A DNA stretch of 64,000 bases from Dryomyza anilis. Lineage: Eukaryota; Arthropoda; Insecta; Diptera; Dryomyzidae. The stretch lies in the NCBI GenBank assembly GCA_951804985.1, contig OX638135.1:5922826-5986825 (forward strand), given 5' to 3'. Positions 11,432 through 23,560 of the stretch are shown piece after piece (position 1 is the stretch's first letter; the number at the start of each line of letters is the position of its first letter). The translations under genes were made by a program, and so were the position numbers. A model generated the notes under the pieces. The model saw nothing but the letters and a program-made list of their open reading frames with translations. It was not told the origin of the DNA and did no database searches.

Positions 11432-12437
11432 GATCTTTTTGATCTTTTTGATCTTTTTGATCTTTTTGATCTTTTTGATCTTTTTGATCTTTTTGATCTT
11501 TTTGATCTTTTTGATCTTTTTGATCTTTTTGATCTTTTTGATCTTTTTGATCTTTTTGATCTTTTTGATCTTTTTGATCTTTTTGATCTTTTTGATCTTT
11601 TTGATCTTTTTGATCTTTTTGATCTTTTTGATCTTTTTGATCTTTTTGATCTTTTTGATCTTTTTGATCTTTTTGATCTTTTTGATCTTTTTGATCTTTT
11701 TGATCTTTTTGATCTTTTTGATCTTTTTGATCTTTTTGATCTTTTTGATCTTTTTGATCTTTTTGATCTTTTTGATCTTTTTGATCTTTTTGATCTTTTT
11801 GATCTTTTTGATCTTTTTGATCTTTTTGATCTTTTTGATCTTTTTGATCTTTTTGATCTTTTTGATCTTTTTAATCATTTTGATCATTTTGATCTTTTTG
11901 ATCTTTTTGATCATTTTGATCATTTTGATCATTTTGATCATTTTGATCATTTTGATCATTTTGATCATTTTGATCATTTTGATCATTTTGATCATTTTGA
12001 TCATTTTGATCATTTTGATCATTTTGATCATTTTGATCATTTTGATCATTTTGATCATTTTGATCATTTTGATCATTTTGATCTTTTTGATCTTTTTGAT
12101 CTGTTTGATCTGTTTGATCTGTTTGATCTGTTTGATCTGTTTGATCTGTTTGATCTGTTTGATCTGTTTGATCTTTTTGATCTTTTTGATCTTTTTGATC
12201 TTTTTGATCTTTTTGATCTTTTGATCTTTTTGATCTTTTTGATCTTTTTGATCTTTTTGATCTTTTTGATCTTTTTGATCTTTTTGATCTTTTTGATCTT
12301 TTTGATCTTTTTGATCTTTTTGATCTTTTTGATCTTTTTGATCTTTTTGATCTTTTTGATCTTTTTGATCTTTTTGATCTTTTTGATCTTTTTGATCTTT
12401 TTGATCTTTTTGATCTTTTTGATCTTTTTGATCTTTT
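11432..12437. repeat. End of domain I: T, A and TG blocks with two 8-bp units
   Basis: Order: T49, AATCATTTT (11873), A1, T2, A19 (11909-12079), T2, TG8 (12098-12169), T5, 8-bp unit (12215-12222), T23, 8-bp unit (12430-12437). After this no 8-bp unit occurs until 20,160. Confidence 0.95.
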
Positions 12438-13139
12438 GATCTTTTTGATCTTTTTGATCTTTTTGATCTTTTTGATCTTTTTGATCTTTTTGATCTTTTT
12501 GATCTTTTTGATCTTTTTGATCTTTTTGATCTTTTTGATCTTTTTGATCTTTTTGATCTTTTTGATCATTTTGATCATTTTGATCATTTTGATCATTTTG
12601 ATCATTTTGATCATTTTGATCATTTTGATCATTTTGATCATTTTGATCATTTTGATCATTTTGATCATTTTGATCATTTTGATCATTTTGATCATTTTGA
12701 TCATTTTGATCATTTTGATCATTTTGATCATTTTGATCATTTTGATCATTTTGATCATTTTGATCATTTTGATCATTTTGATCATTTTGATCATTTTGAT
12801 CATTTTGATCATTTTGATCATTTTGATCATTTTGATCATTTTGATCATTTTGATCATTTTGATCATTTTGATCATTTTGATCATTTTGATCATTTTGATC
12901 ATTTTGATCATTTTGATCATTTTGATCATTTTGATCATTTTGATCATTTTGATCATTTTGATCATTTTGATCATTTTGATCATTTTGATCATTTTGATCA
13001 TTTTGATCATTTTGATCATTTTGATCATTTTGATCATTTTGATCATTTTGATCATTTTGATCATTTTGATCATTTTGATCATTTTGATCATTTTGATCAT
13101 TTTGATCATTTTGATCATTTTGATCATTTTGATCATTTT
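12438..13139. repeat. T14 then A-type block of 64 units
   Basis: T14 followed by 64 uninterrupted A-type units (12564-13139). Every A-type junction reads TGATCA, a 6-bp palindrome. This opens the A-rich domain II. Confidence 0.97.
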
Positions 13140-14093
13140 GATCTTTTTGATCTTTTTGATCTTTTTGATCTTTTTGATCTTTTTGATCTTTTTGATCTTT
13201 TTGATCTTTTTGATCTGTTTGATCTTTTTGATCTGTTTGATCTTTTTGATCTGTTTGATCTTTTTGATCTTTTTGATCTTTTTGATCTTTTTGATCTTTT
13301 TGATCTTTTTGATCGTTTTGATCGTTTTGATCGTTTTGATCGTTTTGATCGTTTTGATCGTTTTGATCGTTTTGATCTTTTTGATCTTTTTGATCGTTTT
13401 GATCGTTTTGATCTTTTTGATCTTTTTGATCTTTTTGATCTTTTTGATCTTTTTGATCATTTTGATCTTTTTGATCATTTTGATCATTTTGATCATTTTG
13501 ATCATTTTGATCATTTTGATCATTTTGATCATTTTGATCATTTTGATCATTTTGATCATTTTGATCATTTTGATCATTTTGATCATTTTGATCATTTTGA
13601 TCATTTTGATCATTTTGATCATTTTGATCATTTTGATCATTTTGATCATTTTGATCATTTTGATCATTTTGATCATTTTGATCATTTTGATAATTTTGAT
13701 CATTTTGATCATTTTGATCATTTTGATCATTTTGATCATTTTGATCGTTTTGATCGTTTTGATCGTTTTGATCGTTTTGATCTTTTTGATCGTTTTGATC
13801 GTTTTGATCTTTTTGATCTTTTTGATCTTTTTGATCTTTTTGATCTTTTTGATCATTTTGATCTTTTTGATCATTTTGATCATTTTGATCATTTTGATCA
13901 TTTTGATCATTTTGATCATTTTGATCATTTTGATCATTTTGATCATTTTGATCATTTTGATCATTTTGATCATTTTGATCATTTTGATCATTTTGATCAT
14001 TTTGATCATTTTGATCATTTTGATCATTTTGATCATTTTGATCATTTTGATCATTTTGATCATTTTGATCATTTTGATCATTTTGATCATTTT
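13140..14093. repeat. Alternating TG/T signature with twin G modules
   Basis: Order: T8, then TG-T-TG-T-TG (13212-13256), T6, G7 (13311), T2, G2, T5, A1, T1, A24, GATAATTTT (13689), A5, G4 (13743), T1, G2, T5, A1, T1, A25. The G-to-A-T-A part is present twice with the A-T-A junctions 396 bp (44 units) apart. The whole signature recurs at 20,420. Confidence 0.95.
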
Positions 14094-14480
14094 GATCTTT
14101 TTGATCTTTTTGATCTTTTTGATCTTTTTGATCTTTTTGATCTTTTTGATATTTTTGATCTTTTTGATATTTTTGATCTTTTTGATCTTTTTGATCTTTT
14201 TGATCTTTTTGTTCTTTTTGATCTTTTTGATCTTTTTGATCTTTTTGATCTTTTTGATCTTTTTGATCTTTTTGATCTTTTTGATCTTTTTGATCTTTTT
14301 GATCTTTTTGATCTTTTTGATCTTTTTGATCTTTTTGATCATTTTGATCATTTTGATCTTTTTGATCATTTTGATCATTTTGATCATTTTGATTATTTTG
14401 ATCATTTTGATCATTTTGATCATTTTGATCATTTTGATCATTTTGATCATTTTGATCATTTTGATCATTTTGATTATTTT
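14094..14480. repeat. GATATTTTT / GTTCTTTTT / GATTATTTT marker module
   Basis: Order: T6, GATATTTTT (14148), T1, GATATTTTT, T4, GTTCTTTTT (14211), T13, A2, T1, A3, GATTATTTT (14391), A8, GATTATTTT (14472). The same markers in the same order lie at 21,842-22,147. Confidence 0.95.
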
Positions 14481-15785
14481 GATCATTTTGATCATTTTGA
14501 TCATTTTGATCATTTTGATCATTTTGATCATTTTGATCATTTTGATCATTTTGATCATTTTGATCATTTTGATCATTTTGATCATTTTGATCATTTTGAT
14601 CATTTTGATCATTTTGATCATTTTGATCATTTTGATCATTTTGATCATTTTGATCATTTTGATCATTTTGATCATTTTGATCATTTTGATCATTTTGATC
14701 ATTTTGATCATTTTGATCATTTTGATCATTTTGATCATTTTGATCATTTTGATCATTTTGATCAGTTTGATCAGTTTGATCAGTTTGATCAGTTTGATCA
14801 TTTTGATCATTTTGATCATTTTGATCATTTTGATCATTTTGATCATTTTGATCATTTTGATCATTTTGATCTTTTTGATCTTTTTGATCTTTTTGATCTT
14901 TTTGATCTTTTTGATCTTTTTGATCTTTTTGATCTTTTTGATCTTTTTGATCTTTTTGATCTTTTTGATCTTTTTGATCTGTTTGATCTGTTTGATCTGT
15001 TTGATCTGTTTGATCTGTTTGATCTTTTTGATCATTTTGATCATTTTGATCATTTTGATCATTTTGATCATTTTGATCATTTTGATCATTTTGATCATTT
15101 TGATCATTTTGATCATTTTGATCATTTTGATCATTTTGATCATTTTGATCATTTTGATCATTTTGATCATTTTGATCATTTTGATAATTTTGATCATTTT
15201 GATCATTTTGATAATTTTGATCATTTTGATCATTTTGATCATTTTGATCATTTTGATCATTTTGATCATTTTGATCATTTTGATCATTTTGATCATTTTG
15301 ATCATTTTGATCATTTTGATCATTTTGATCATTTTGATCATTTTGATCATTTTGATCATTTTGATCATTTTGATCATTTTGATCATTTTGATCATTTTGA
15401 TCATTTTGATCATTTTGATCATTTTGATCAGTTTGATCAGTTTGATCAGTTTGATCAGTTTGATCAGTTTGATCAGTTTGATCAGTTTGATCAGTTTGAT
15501 CATTTTGATCATTTTGATCATTTTGATCATTTTGATCATTTTGATCATTTTGATCATTTTGATCATTTTGATCATTTTGATCATTTTGATCTTTTTGATC
15601 TTTTTGATCTTTTTGATCTTTTTGATCTTTTTGATCTTTTTGATCTTTTTGATCTTTTTGATCTTTTTGATCTTTTTGATCTTTTTGATCTTTTTGATCT
15701 TTTTGATCTTTTTGATCTTTTTGATCTTTTTGATCTTTTTGATCTTTTTGATCTTTTTGATCTTTTTGATCTTTTTGATCTTTTT
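14481..15785. repeat. AG-A-T-TG ordered blocks
   Basis: Order: A31, AG4 (14760), A8, T12, TG5 (14976-15020), T1, A17, GATAATTTT (15183), A2, GATAATTTT (15210), A23, AG8 (15426-15497), A10, T22. Its counterpart is 22,706-23,812. Confidence 0.95.
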
Positions 15786-16757
15786 GATCATTTTGATCAT
15801 TTTGATCATTTTGATCATTTTGATCATTTTGATCATTTTGATCATTTTGATCATTTTGATCATTTTGATCATTTTGATCATTTTGATCATTTTGATCATT
15901 TTGATCATTTTGATCATTTTGATCATTTTGATCATTTTGATCATTTTGATCATTTTGATCATTTTGATCATTTTGATCATTTTGATCATTTTGATCATTT
16001 TGATCATTTTGATCATTTTGATCATTTTGATCATTTTGATCATTTTGATCATTTTGATCATTTTGATCATTTTGATCATTTTGATCATTTTGATCATTTT
16101 GATCATTTTGATCATTTTGATCATTTTGATCATTTTGATCATTTTGATCATTTTGATCATTTTGATCATTTTGATCATTTTGATCATTTTGATCATTTTG
16201 ATCATTTTGATCATTTTGATCATTTTGATCATTTTGATCATTTTGATCATTTTGATCATTTTGATCATTTTGATCATTTTGATCATTTTGATCATTTTGA
16301 TCATTTTGATCATTTTGATCATTTTGATCATTTTGATCATTTTGATCATTTTGATCATTTTGATCATTTTGATCATTTTGATCATTTTGATCATTTTGAT
16401 CATTTTGATCATTTTGATCATTTTGATCATTTTGATCATTTTGATCATTTTGATCATTTTGATCATTTTGATCATTTTGATCATTTTGATCATTTTGATC
16501 ATTTTGATCATTTTGATCATTTTGATCATTTTGATCATTTTGATCATTTTGATCATTTTGATCATTTTGATCATTTTGATCATTTTGATCATTTTGATCA
16601 TTTTGATCATTTTGATCATTTTGATCATTTTGATCATTTTGATCATTTTGATCATTTTGATCATTTTGATCATTTTGATCATTTTGATCATTTTGATCAT
16701 TTTGATCATTTTGATCATTTTGATCATTTTGATCATTTTGATCATTTTGATCATTTT
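15786..16757. repeat. Longest A-type run, 108 units
   Basis: 972 bp of A-type units with no visible substitution. This is the longest perfect run of any non-T class in the window. Confidence 0.97.
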
Positions 16758-18017
16758 GATCAGTTTGATCAGTTTGATCAGTTTGATCAGTTTGATCAGT
16801 TTGATCAGTTTGATCAGTTTGATCAGTTTGATCAGTTTGATCAGTTTGATCAGTTTGATCAGTTTGATCAGTTTGATCATTTTGATCATTTTGATCATTT
16901 TGATCATTTTGATCATTTTGATCATTTTGATCATTTTGATCATTTTGATCATTTTGATCATTTTGATCATTTTGATCATTTTGATCATTTTGATCATTTT
17001 GATCATTTTGATCTTTTTGATCTTTTTGATCTTTTTGATCTTTTTGATCTTTTTTATCTTTTTGATCTTTTTGATCTTTTTGATCTTTTTGATCTTTTTG
17101 ATCTTTTTGATCTTTTTGATCTTTTTGATCTTTTTGATCTTTTTGATCTTTTTGATCTTTTTGATCTTTTTGATCTTTTTGATCTTTTTGATCTTTTTGA
17201 TCTTTTTGATCTTTTTGATCTTTTTGATCTTTTTGATCTTTTTGATCTTTTTGATCTTTTTGATCTTTTTGATCATTTTGATCATTTTGATCATTTTGAT
17301 CATTTTGATCATTTTGATCATTTTGATCATTTTGATCATTTTGATCATTTTGATCATTTTGATCATTTTGATCATTTTGATCATTTTGATCATTTTGATC
17401 ATTTTGATCATTTTGATCATTTTGATCATTTTGATCATTTTGATCATTTTGATCATTTTGATCATTTTGATCATTTTGATCATTTTGATCATTTTGATCA
17501 TTTTGATCATTTTGATCATTTTGATCATTTTGATCATTTTGATCATTTTGATCATTTTGATCATTTTGATCATTTTGATCATTTTGATCATTTTGATCAT
17601 TTTGATCATTTTGATCATTTTGATCATTTTGATCATTTTGATCATTTTGATCATTTTGATCATTTTGATCATTTTGATCATTTTGATCATTTTGATCATT
17701 TTGATCATTTTGATCATTTTGATCATTTTGATCTTTTTGATCTTTTTGATCTTTTTGATCTTTTTGATCTTTTTGATCTTTTTGATCTTTTTGATCTTTT
17801 TGATCTTTTTGATCTTTTTGATCTTTTTGATCTTTTTGATCTTTTTGATCTTTTTGATCTTTTTGATCTTTTTGATCTTTTTGATCTTTTTGATCTTTTT
17901 GATCTTTTTGATCTTTTTGATCTTTTTGATCTTTTTGATCTTTTTGATCTTTTTGATCTTTTTGATCTTTTTGATCTTTTTGATCTTTTTGATCTTTTTG
18001 ATCTTTTTGATCTTTTT
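16758..18017. repeat. AG13 followed by A and T blocks
   Basis: Order: AG13 (16758-16874), A15, T29 (one TATCTTTTT at 17055), A51 (17271-17729), T32. The AG block is flanked by A-type units on both sides. Confidence 0.96.
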
Positions 18018-18431
18018 GATCTGTTTGATCTGTTTGATCTGTTTGATCTGTTTGATCTGTTTGATCTGTTTGATCTGTTTGATCTGTTTGATCTGTTTGA
18101 TCTGTTTGATCTGTTTGATCTGTTTGATCTGTTTGATCTGTTTGATCTGTTTGATCTGTTTGATCTGTTTGATCTGTTTGATCTGTTTGATCTGTTTGAT
18201 CTGTTTGATCTGTTTGATCTTTTTGATCTTTTTGATCTTTTTGATCTTTTTGATCTTTTTGATCTTTTTGATCTTTTTGATCTTTTTGATCTTTTTGATC
18301 TTTTTGATCTTTTTGATCTTTTTGATCTTTTTGATCTTTTTGATCTTTTTGATCTTTTTGATCTTTTTGATCTTTTTGATCTTTTTGATCTTTTTGATCT
18401 TTTTGATCTTTTTGATCTTCTTGATCTTCTT
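18018..18431. repeat. TG22 - T22 - TTCTT2 module
   Basis: Twenty-two TG-type units (18018-18215), 22 T-type, then two GATCTTCTT units (18414-18431). The order TG block, T block, TTCTT run is repeated at 26,627, 44,169, 47,049, 52,870 and 54,271. Confidence 0.96.
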
Positions 18432-20159
18432 GATCTTTTTGATCTTTTTGATCTTTTTGATCTTTTTGATCTTTTTGATCTTTTTGATCTTTTTGATCTT
18501 TTTGATCATTTTGATCATTTTGATCATTTTGATCATTTTGATCATTTTGATCATTTTGATCATTTTGATCATTTTGATCATTTTGATCATTTTGATCATT
18601 TTGATCATTTTGATCATTTTGATCATTTTGATCATTTTGATCATTTTGATCATTTTGATCATTTTGATCATTTTGATCATTTTGATCATTTTGATCATTT
18701 TGATCATTTTGATCATTTTGATCATTTTGATCATTTTGATCATTTTGATCATTTTGATCATTTTGATCATTTTGATCATTTTGATCATTTTGATCATTTT
18801 GATCATTTTGATCATTTTGATCATTTTGATCATTTTGATCATTTTGATCATTTTGATCATTTTGATCATTTTGATCATTTTGATCATTTTGATCATTTTG
18901 ATCATTTTGATCATTTTGATCATTTTGATCATTTTGATCATTTTGATCATTTTGATCATTTTGATCATTTTGATCATTTTGATCATTTTGATCATTTTGA
19001 TCATTTTGATCTTTTTGATCTTTTTGATCTTTTTGATCTTTTTGATCTTTTTGATCTTTTTGATCTTTTTGATCTTTTTGATCTTTTTGATCTTTTTGAT
19101 CTTTTTGATCTTTTTGATCTTTTTGATCTTTTTGATCTTTTTGATCTTTTTGATCATTTTGATCATTTTTATCATTTTGATCATTTTGATCATTTTGATC
19201 ATTTTGATCATTTTGATCATTTTGATCATTTTGATCATTTTGATCATTTTGATCATTTTGATCATTTTGATCATTTTGATCATTTTGATCATTTTGATCA
19301 TTTTGATCATTTTGATCATTTTGATCATTTTGATCATTTTGATCATTTTGATCATTTTGATCATTTTGATCATTTTGATCATTTTGATCATTTTGATCAT
19401 TTTGATCATTTTGATCATTTTGATCATTTTGATCATTTTGATCATTTTGATCTTTTTGATCTTTTTGATCTTTTTGATCTTTTTGATCTTTTTGATCTTT
19501 TTGATCTTTTTGATCTTTTTGATCTTTTTGATCTTTTTGATCTTTTTGATCTTTTTGATCTTTTTGATCTTTTTGATCTTTTTGATCTTTTTGATCTTTT
19601 TGATCTTTTTGATCTTTTTGATCTTTTTGATCTTTTTGATCTTTTTGATCTTTTTGATCTTTTTGATCTTTTTGATCTTTTTGATCTTTTTGATCTTTTT
19701 GATCTTTTTGATCTTTTTGATCTTTTTGATCATTTTGATCATTTTGATCATTTTGATCATTTTGATCATTTTGATCATTTTGATCATTTTGATCATTTTG
19801 ATCATTTTGATCATTTTGATCATTTTGATCATTTTGATCATTTTGATCATTTTGATCATTTTGATCATTTTGATCATTTTGATCATTTTGATCATTTTGA
19901 TCATTTTGATCATTTTGATCATTTTGATCATTTTGATCATTTTGATCATTTTGATCATTTTGATCATTTTGATCATTTTGATCATTTTGATCATTTTGAT
20001 CATTTTGATCATTTTGATCATTTTGATCATTTTGATCATTTTGATCATTTTGATCATTTTGATCATTTTGATCATTTTGATCATTTTGATCATTTTGATC
20101 ATTTTGATCATTTTGATCATTTTGATCATTTTGATCATTTTGATCATTTTGATCATTTT
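18432..20159. repeat. Alternating long T and A blocks
   Basis: Order: T8, A56 (18504-19007), T16, A33 (one TATCATTTT at 19170), T31, A48 (19728-20159). No marker units otherwise. Confidence 0.96.
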
Positions 20160-20167
20160 GATATTTT
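20160..20167. repeat. Unique 8-bp unit GATATTTT
   Basis: An A-type unit that has lost its C. It is the only 8-bp unit not explained by loss of one T from the T5 run, and it ends 858 consecutive units of constant phase. Confidence 0.95.
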
Positions 20168-21328
20168 GATCATTTTGATCATTTTGATCATTTTGATCAT
20201 TTTGATCATTTTGATCATTTTGATCATTTTGATCATTTTGATCATTTTGATCATTTTGATCATTTTGATCATTTTGATCATTTTGATCATTTTGATCATT
20301 TTGATCATTTTGATCATTTTGATCATTTTGATCATTTTGATCATTTTGATCATTTTGATCATTTTGATCATTTTGATCATTTTGATCATTTTGATCATTT
20401 TGATCATTTTGATCATTTTGATCTTTTTGATCTTTTTGATCTTTTTGATCTTTTTGATCTTTTTGATCTTTTTGATCTTTTTGATCTTTTTGATCTGTTT
20501 GATCTTTTTGATCTGTTTGATCTTTTTGATCTGTTTGATCTTTTTGATCTTTTTGATCTTTTTGATCGTTTTGATCGTTTTGATCGTTTTGATCGTTTTG
20601 ATCGTTTTGATCGTTTTGATCGTTTTGATCGTTTTGATCGTTTTGATCGTTTTGATCGTTTTGATCTTTTTGATCGTTTTGATCGTTTTGATCGTTTTGA
20701 TCTTTTTGATCTTTTTGATCTTTTTGATCATTTTGATCTTTTTGATCATTTTGATCATTTTGATCATTTTGATCATTTTGATCATTTTGATCATTTTGAT
20801 CATTTTGATCATTTTGATCATTTTGATCATTTTGATCATTTTGATCATTTTGATCATTTTGAACATTTTGAACATTTTGATCTTTTTGATCTTTTTGATC
20901 TTTTTGATCTTTTTGATCTGTTTGATCTTTTTGATCTTTTTGATCTTTTTGATCTTTTTGATCTTTTTGATCTTTTTGATCTTTTTGATCTTTTTGATCT
21001 TTTTGATCTTTTTGATCTTTTTGATCTTTTTGATCTTTTTGATCTTTTTGATCTTTTTGATCTTTTTGATCTTTTTGATCTTTTTGATCTTTTTGATCTT
21101 TTTGATCTTTTTGATCTTTTTGATCTATTTGATCTTTTTGATATTTTTGATCTTTTTGATCTTTTTGATCTTTTTGATCTTTTTGTTCTTTTTGATCTTT
21201 TTGATCTTTTTGATCTTTTTGATCTTTTTGATCTTTTTGATCTTTTTGATCTTTTTGATCTTTTTGATCTTTTTGATCATTTTGATCATTTTGATCATTT
21301 TGATCTTTTTGATCTTTTTGATCTTTTT
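20168..21328. repeat. Second TG/T signature and G module, copy 1
   Basis: Order: A28, T8, TG-T-TG-T-TG (20492-20536), T3, G11 (20564), T1, G3, T3, A1, T1, A13, two GAACATTTT (20861), T4, TG1 (20915), T22, GATCTATTT (21122), T1, GATATTTTT (21140), T4, GTTCTTTTT (21185), T9, A3, T3. The TG/T alternation lies 7,280 bp after the one at 13,212. Confidence 0.95.
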
Positions 21329-22147
21329 GATCGTTTTGATCGTTTTGATCGTTTTGATCGTTTTGATCGTTTTGATCGTTTTGATCGTTTTGATCGTTTT
21401 GATCGTTTTGATCGTTTTGATCGTTTTGATCTTTTTGATCGTTTTGATCGTTTTGATCGTTTTGATCTTTTTGATCTTTTTGATCTTTTTGATCATTTTG
21501 ATCTTTTTGATCATTTTGATCATTTTGATCATTTTGATCATTTTGATCATTTTGATCATTTTGATCATTTTGATCATTTTGATCATTTTGATCATTTTGA
21601 TCATTTTGATCATTTTGATCATTTTGATCATTTTGATCATTTTGATCATTTTGATCATTTTGATCATTTTGATCATTTTGATCATTTTGATCATTTTGAT
21701 CATTTTGATCATTTTGATCATTTTGATCATTTTGATCATTTTGATCATTTTGATCATTTTGATCATTTTGATCATTTTGATCATTTTGATCATTTTGATC
21801 ATTTTGATCATTTTGATCATTTTGATCATTTTGATCTTTTTGATCTATTTGATCTTTTTGATATTTTTGATCTTTTTGATCTTTTTGATCTTTTTGATCT
21901 TTTTGTTCTTTTTGATCTTTTTGATCTTTTTGATCTTTTTGATCTTTTTGATCTTTTTGATCTTTTTGATCTTTTTGATCTTTTTGATCTTTTTGATCAT
22001 TTTGATCATTTTGATCATTTTGATCTTTTTGATCATTTTGATCATTTTGATTATTTTGATCATTTTGATCATTTTGATCATTTTGAACATTTTGATCATT
22101 TTGATCATTTTGATCATTTTGATCATTTTGATCATTTTGATTATTTT
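21329..22147. repeat. G module, copy 2, with marker cassette
   Basis: Order: G11, T1, G3, T3, A1, T1, A36, T1, GATCTATTT (21842), T1, GATATTTTT (21860), T4, GTTCTTTTT (21905), T9, A3, T1, A2, GATTATTTT (22049), A3, GAACATTTT (22085), A5, GATTATTTT (22139). The G cluster is 765 bp and GATCTATTT 720 bp after their first copies. GATCTATTT occurs only at these two places. Confidence 0.95.
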
Positions 22148-23371
22148 GATCATTTTGATCATTTTGATCATTTTGATCATTTTGATCATTTTGATCATTT
22201 TGATCATTTTGATCATTTTGATCATTTTGATCATTTTGATCATTTTGATCATTTTGATCATTTTGATCATTTTGATCATTTTGATCATTTTGATCATTTT
22301 GATCATTTTGATCATTTTGATCATTTTGATCATTTTGATCATTTTGATCATTTTGATCATTTTGATCATTTTGATCATTTTGATCATTTTGATCATTTTG
22401 ATCATTTTGATCATTTTGATCATTTTGATCATTTTGATCATTTTGATCATTTTGATCATTTTGATCATTTTGATCATTTTGATCATTTTGATCATTTTGA
22501 TCATTTTGATCATTTTGATCATTTTGATCATTTTGATCATTTTGATCATTTTGATCATTTTGATCATTTTGATCATTTTGATCATTTTGATCATTTTGAT
22601 CATTTTGATCATTTTGATCATTTTGATCATTTTGATCATTTTGATCATTTTGATCATTTTGATCATTTTGATCATTTTGATCATTTTGATCATTTTGATA
22701 ATTTTGATCATTTTGATCATTTTGATCATTTTGATCATTTTGATCATTTTGATCATTTTGATCATTTTGATCATTTTGATCATTTTGATCATTTTGATCA
22801 TTTTGATCAGTTTGATCATTTTGATCATTTTGATCATTTTGATCATTTTGATCATTTTGATCATTTTGATCATTTTGATCATTTTGATCATTTTGATCTT
22901 TTTGATCTTTTTGATCTTTTTGATCTTTTTGATCTTTTTGATCTTTTTGATCTTTTTGATCTTTTTGATCTTTTTGATCTTTTTGATCTTTTTGATCTTT
23001 TTGATCTTTTTGATCTGTTTGATCTGTTTGATCTGTTTGATCTGTTTGATCTGTTTGATCTGTTTGATCTTTTTGATCATTTTGATCATTTTGATCATTT
23101 TGATCATTTTGATCATTTTGATCATTTTGATCATTTTGATCATTTTGATCATTTTGATCATTTTGATCATTTTGATCATTTTGATCATTTTGATCATTTT
23201 GATCATTTTGATCATTTTGATCATTTTGATCATTTTGATCATTTTGATCATTTTGATCATTTTGATCATTTTGATCATTTTGATCATTTTGATCATTTTG
23301 ATCATTTTGATAATTTTGATCATTTTGATCATTTTGATCATTTTGATCATTTTGATCATTTTGATCATTTT
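22148..23371. repeat. A-rich field with AG1, TG6
   Basis: Order: A61, GATAATTTT (22697), A11, AG1 (22805), A9, T13, TG6 (23012-23065), T1, A26, GATAATTTT (23309), A6. It matches 14,481-15,425 block for block with different counts. Confidence 0.95.
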
Positions 23372-23560
23372 GATCAGTTTGATCAGTTTGATCAGTTTGA
23401 TCAGTTTGATCAGTTTGATCAGTTTGATCAGTTTGATCAGTTTGATCAGTTTGATCAGTTTGATCAGTTTGATCAGTTTGATCAGTTTGATCAGTTTGAT
23501 CAGTTTGATCAGTTTGATCAGTTTGATCAGTTTGATCAGTTTGATCAGTTTGATCAGTTT
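23372..23560. repeat. Longest AG-type run, 21 units
   Basis: Twenty-one AG-type units with A-type neighbours on both sides. The counterpart in the previous higher-order copy (15,426) has 8 units. Confidence 0.97.

Noticed and set aside
12564..13139. TGATCA and AGATCT palindromes as operators
   Set aside because: TGATCA is inherent to each A-type unit junction and AGATCT to each TTTTA junction. Their frequency is set by the unit class, with no gene nearby to regulate.
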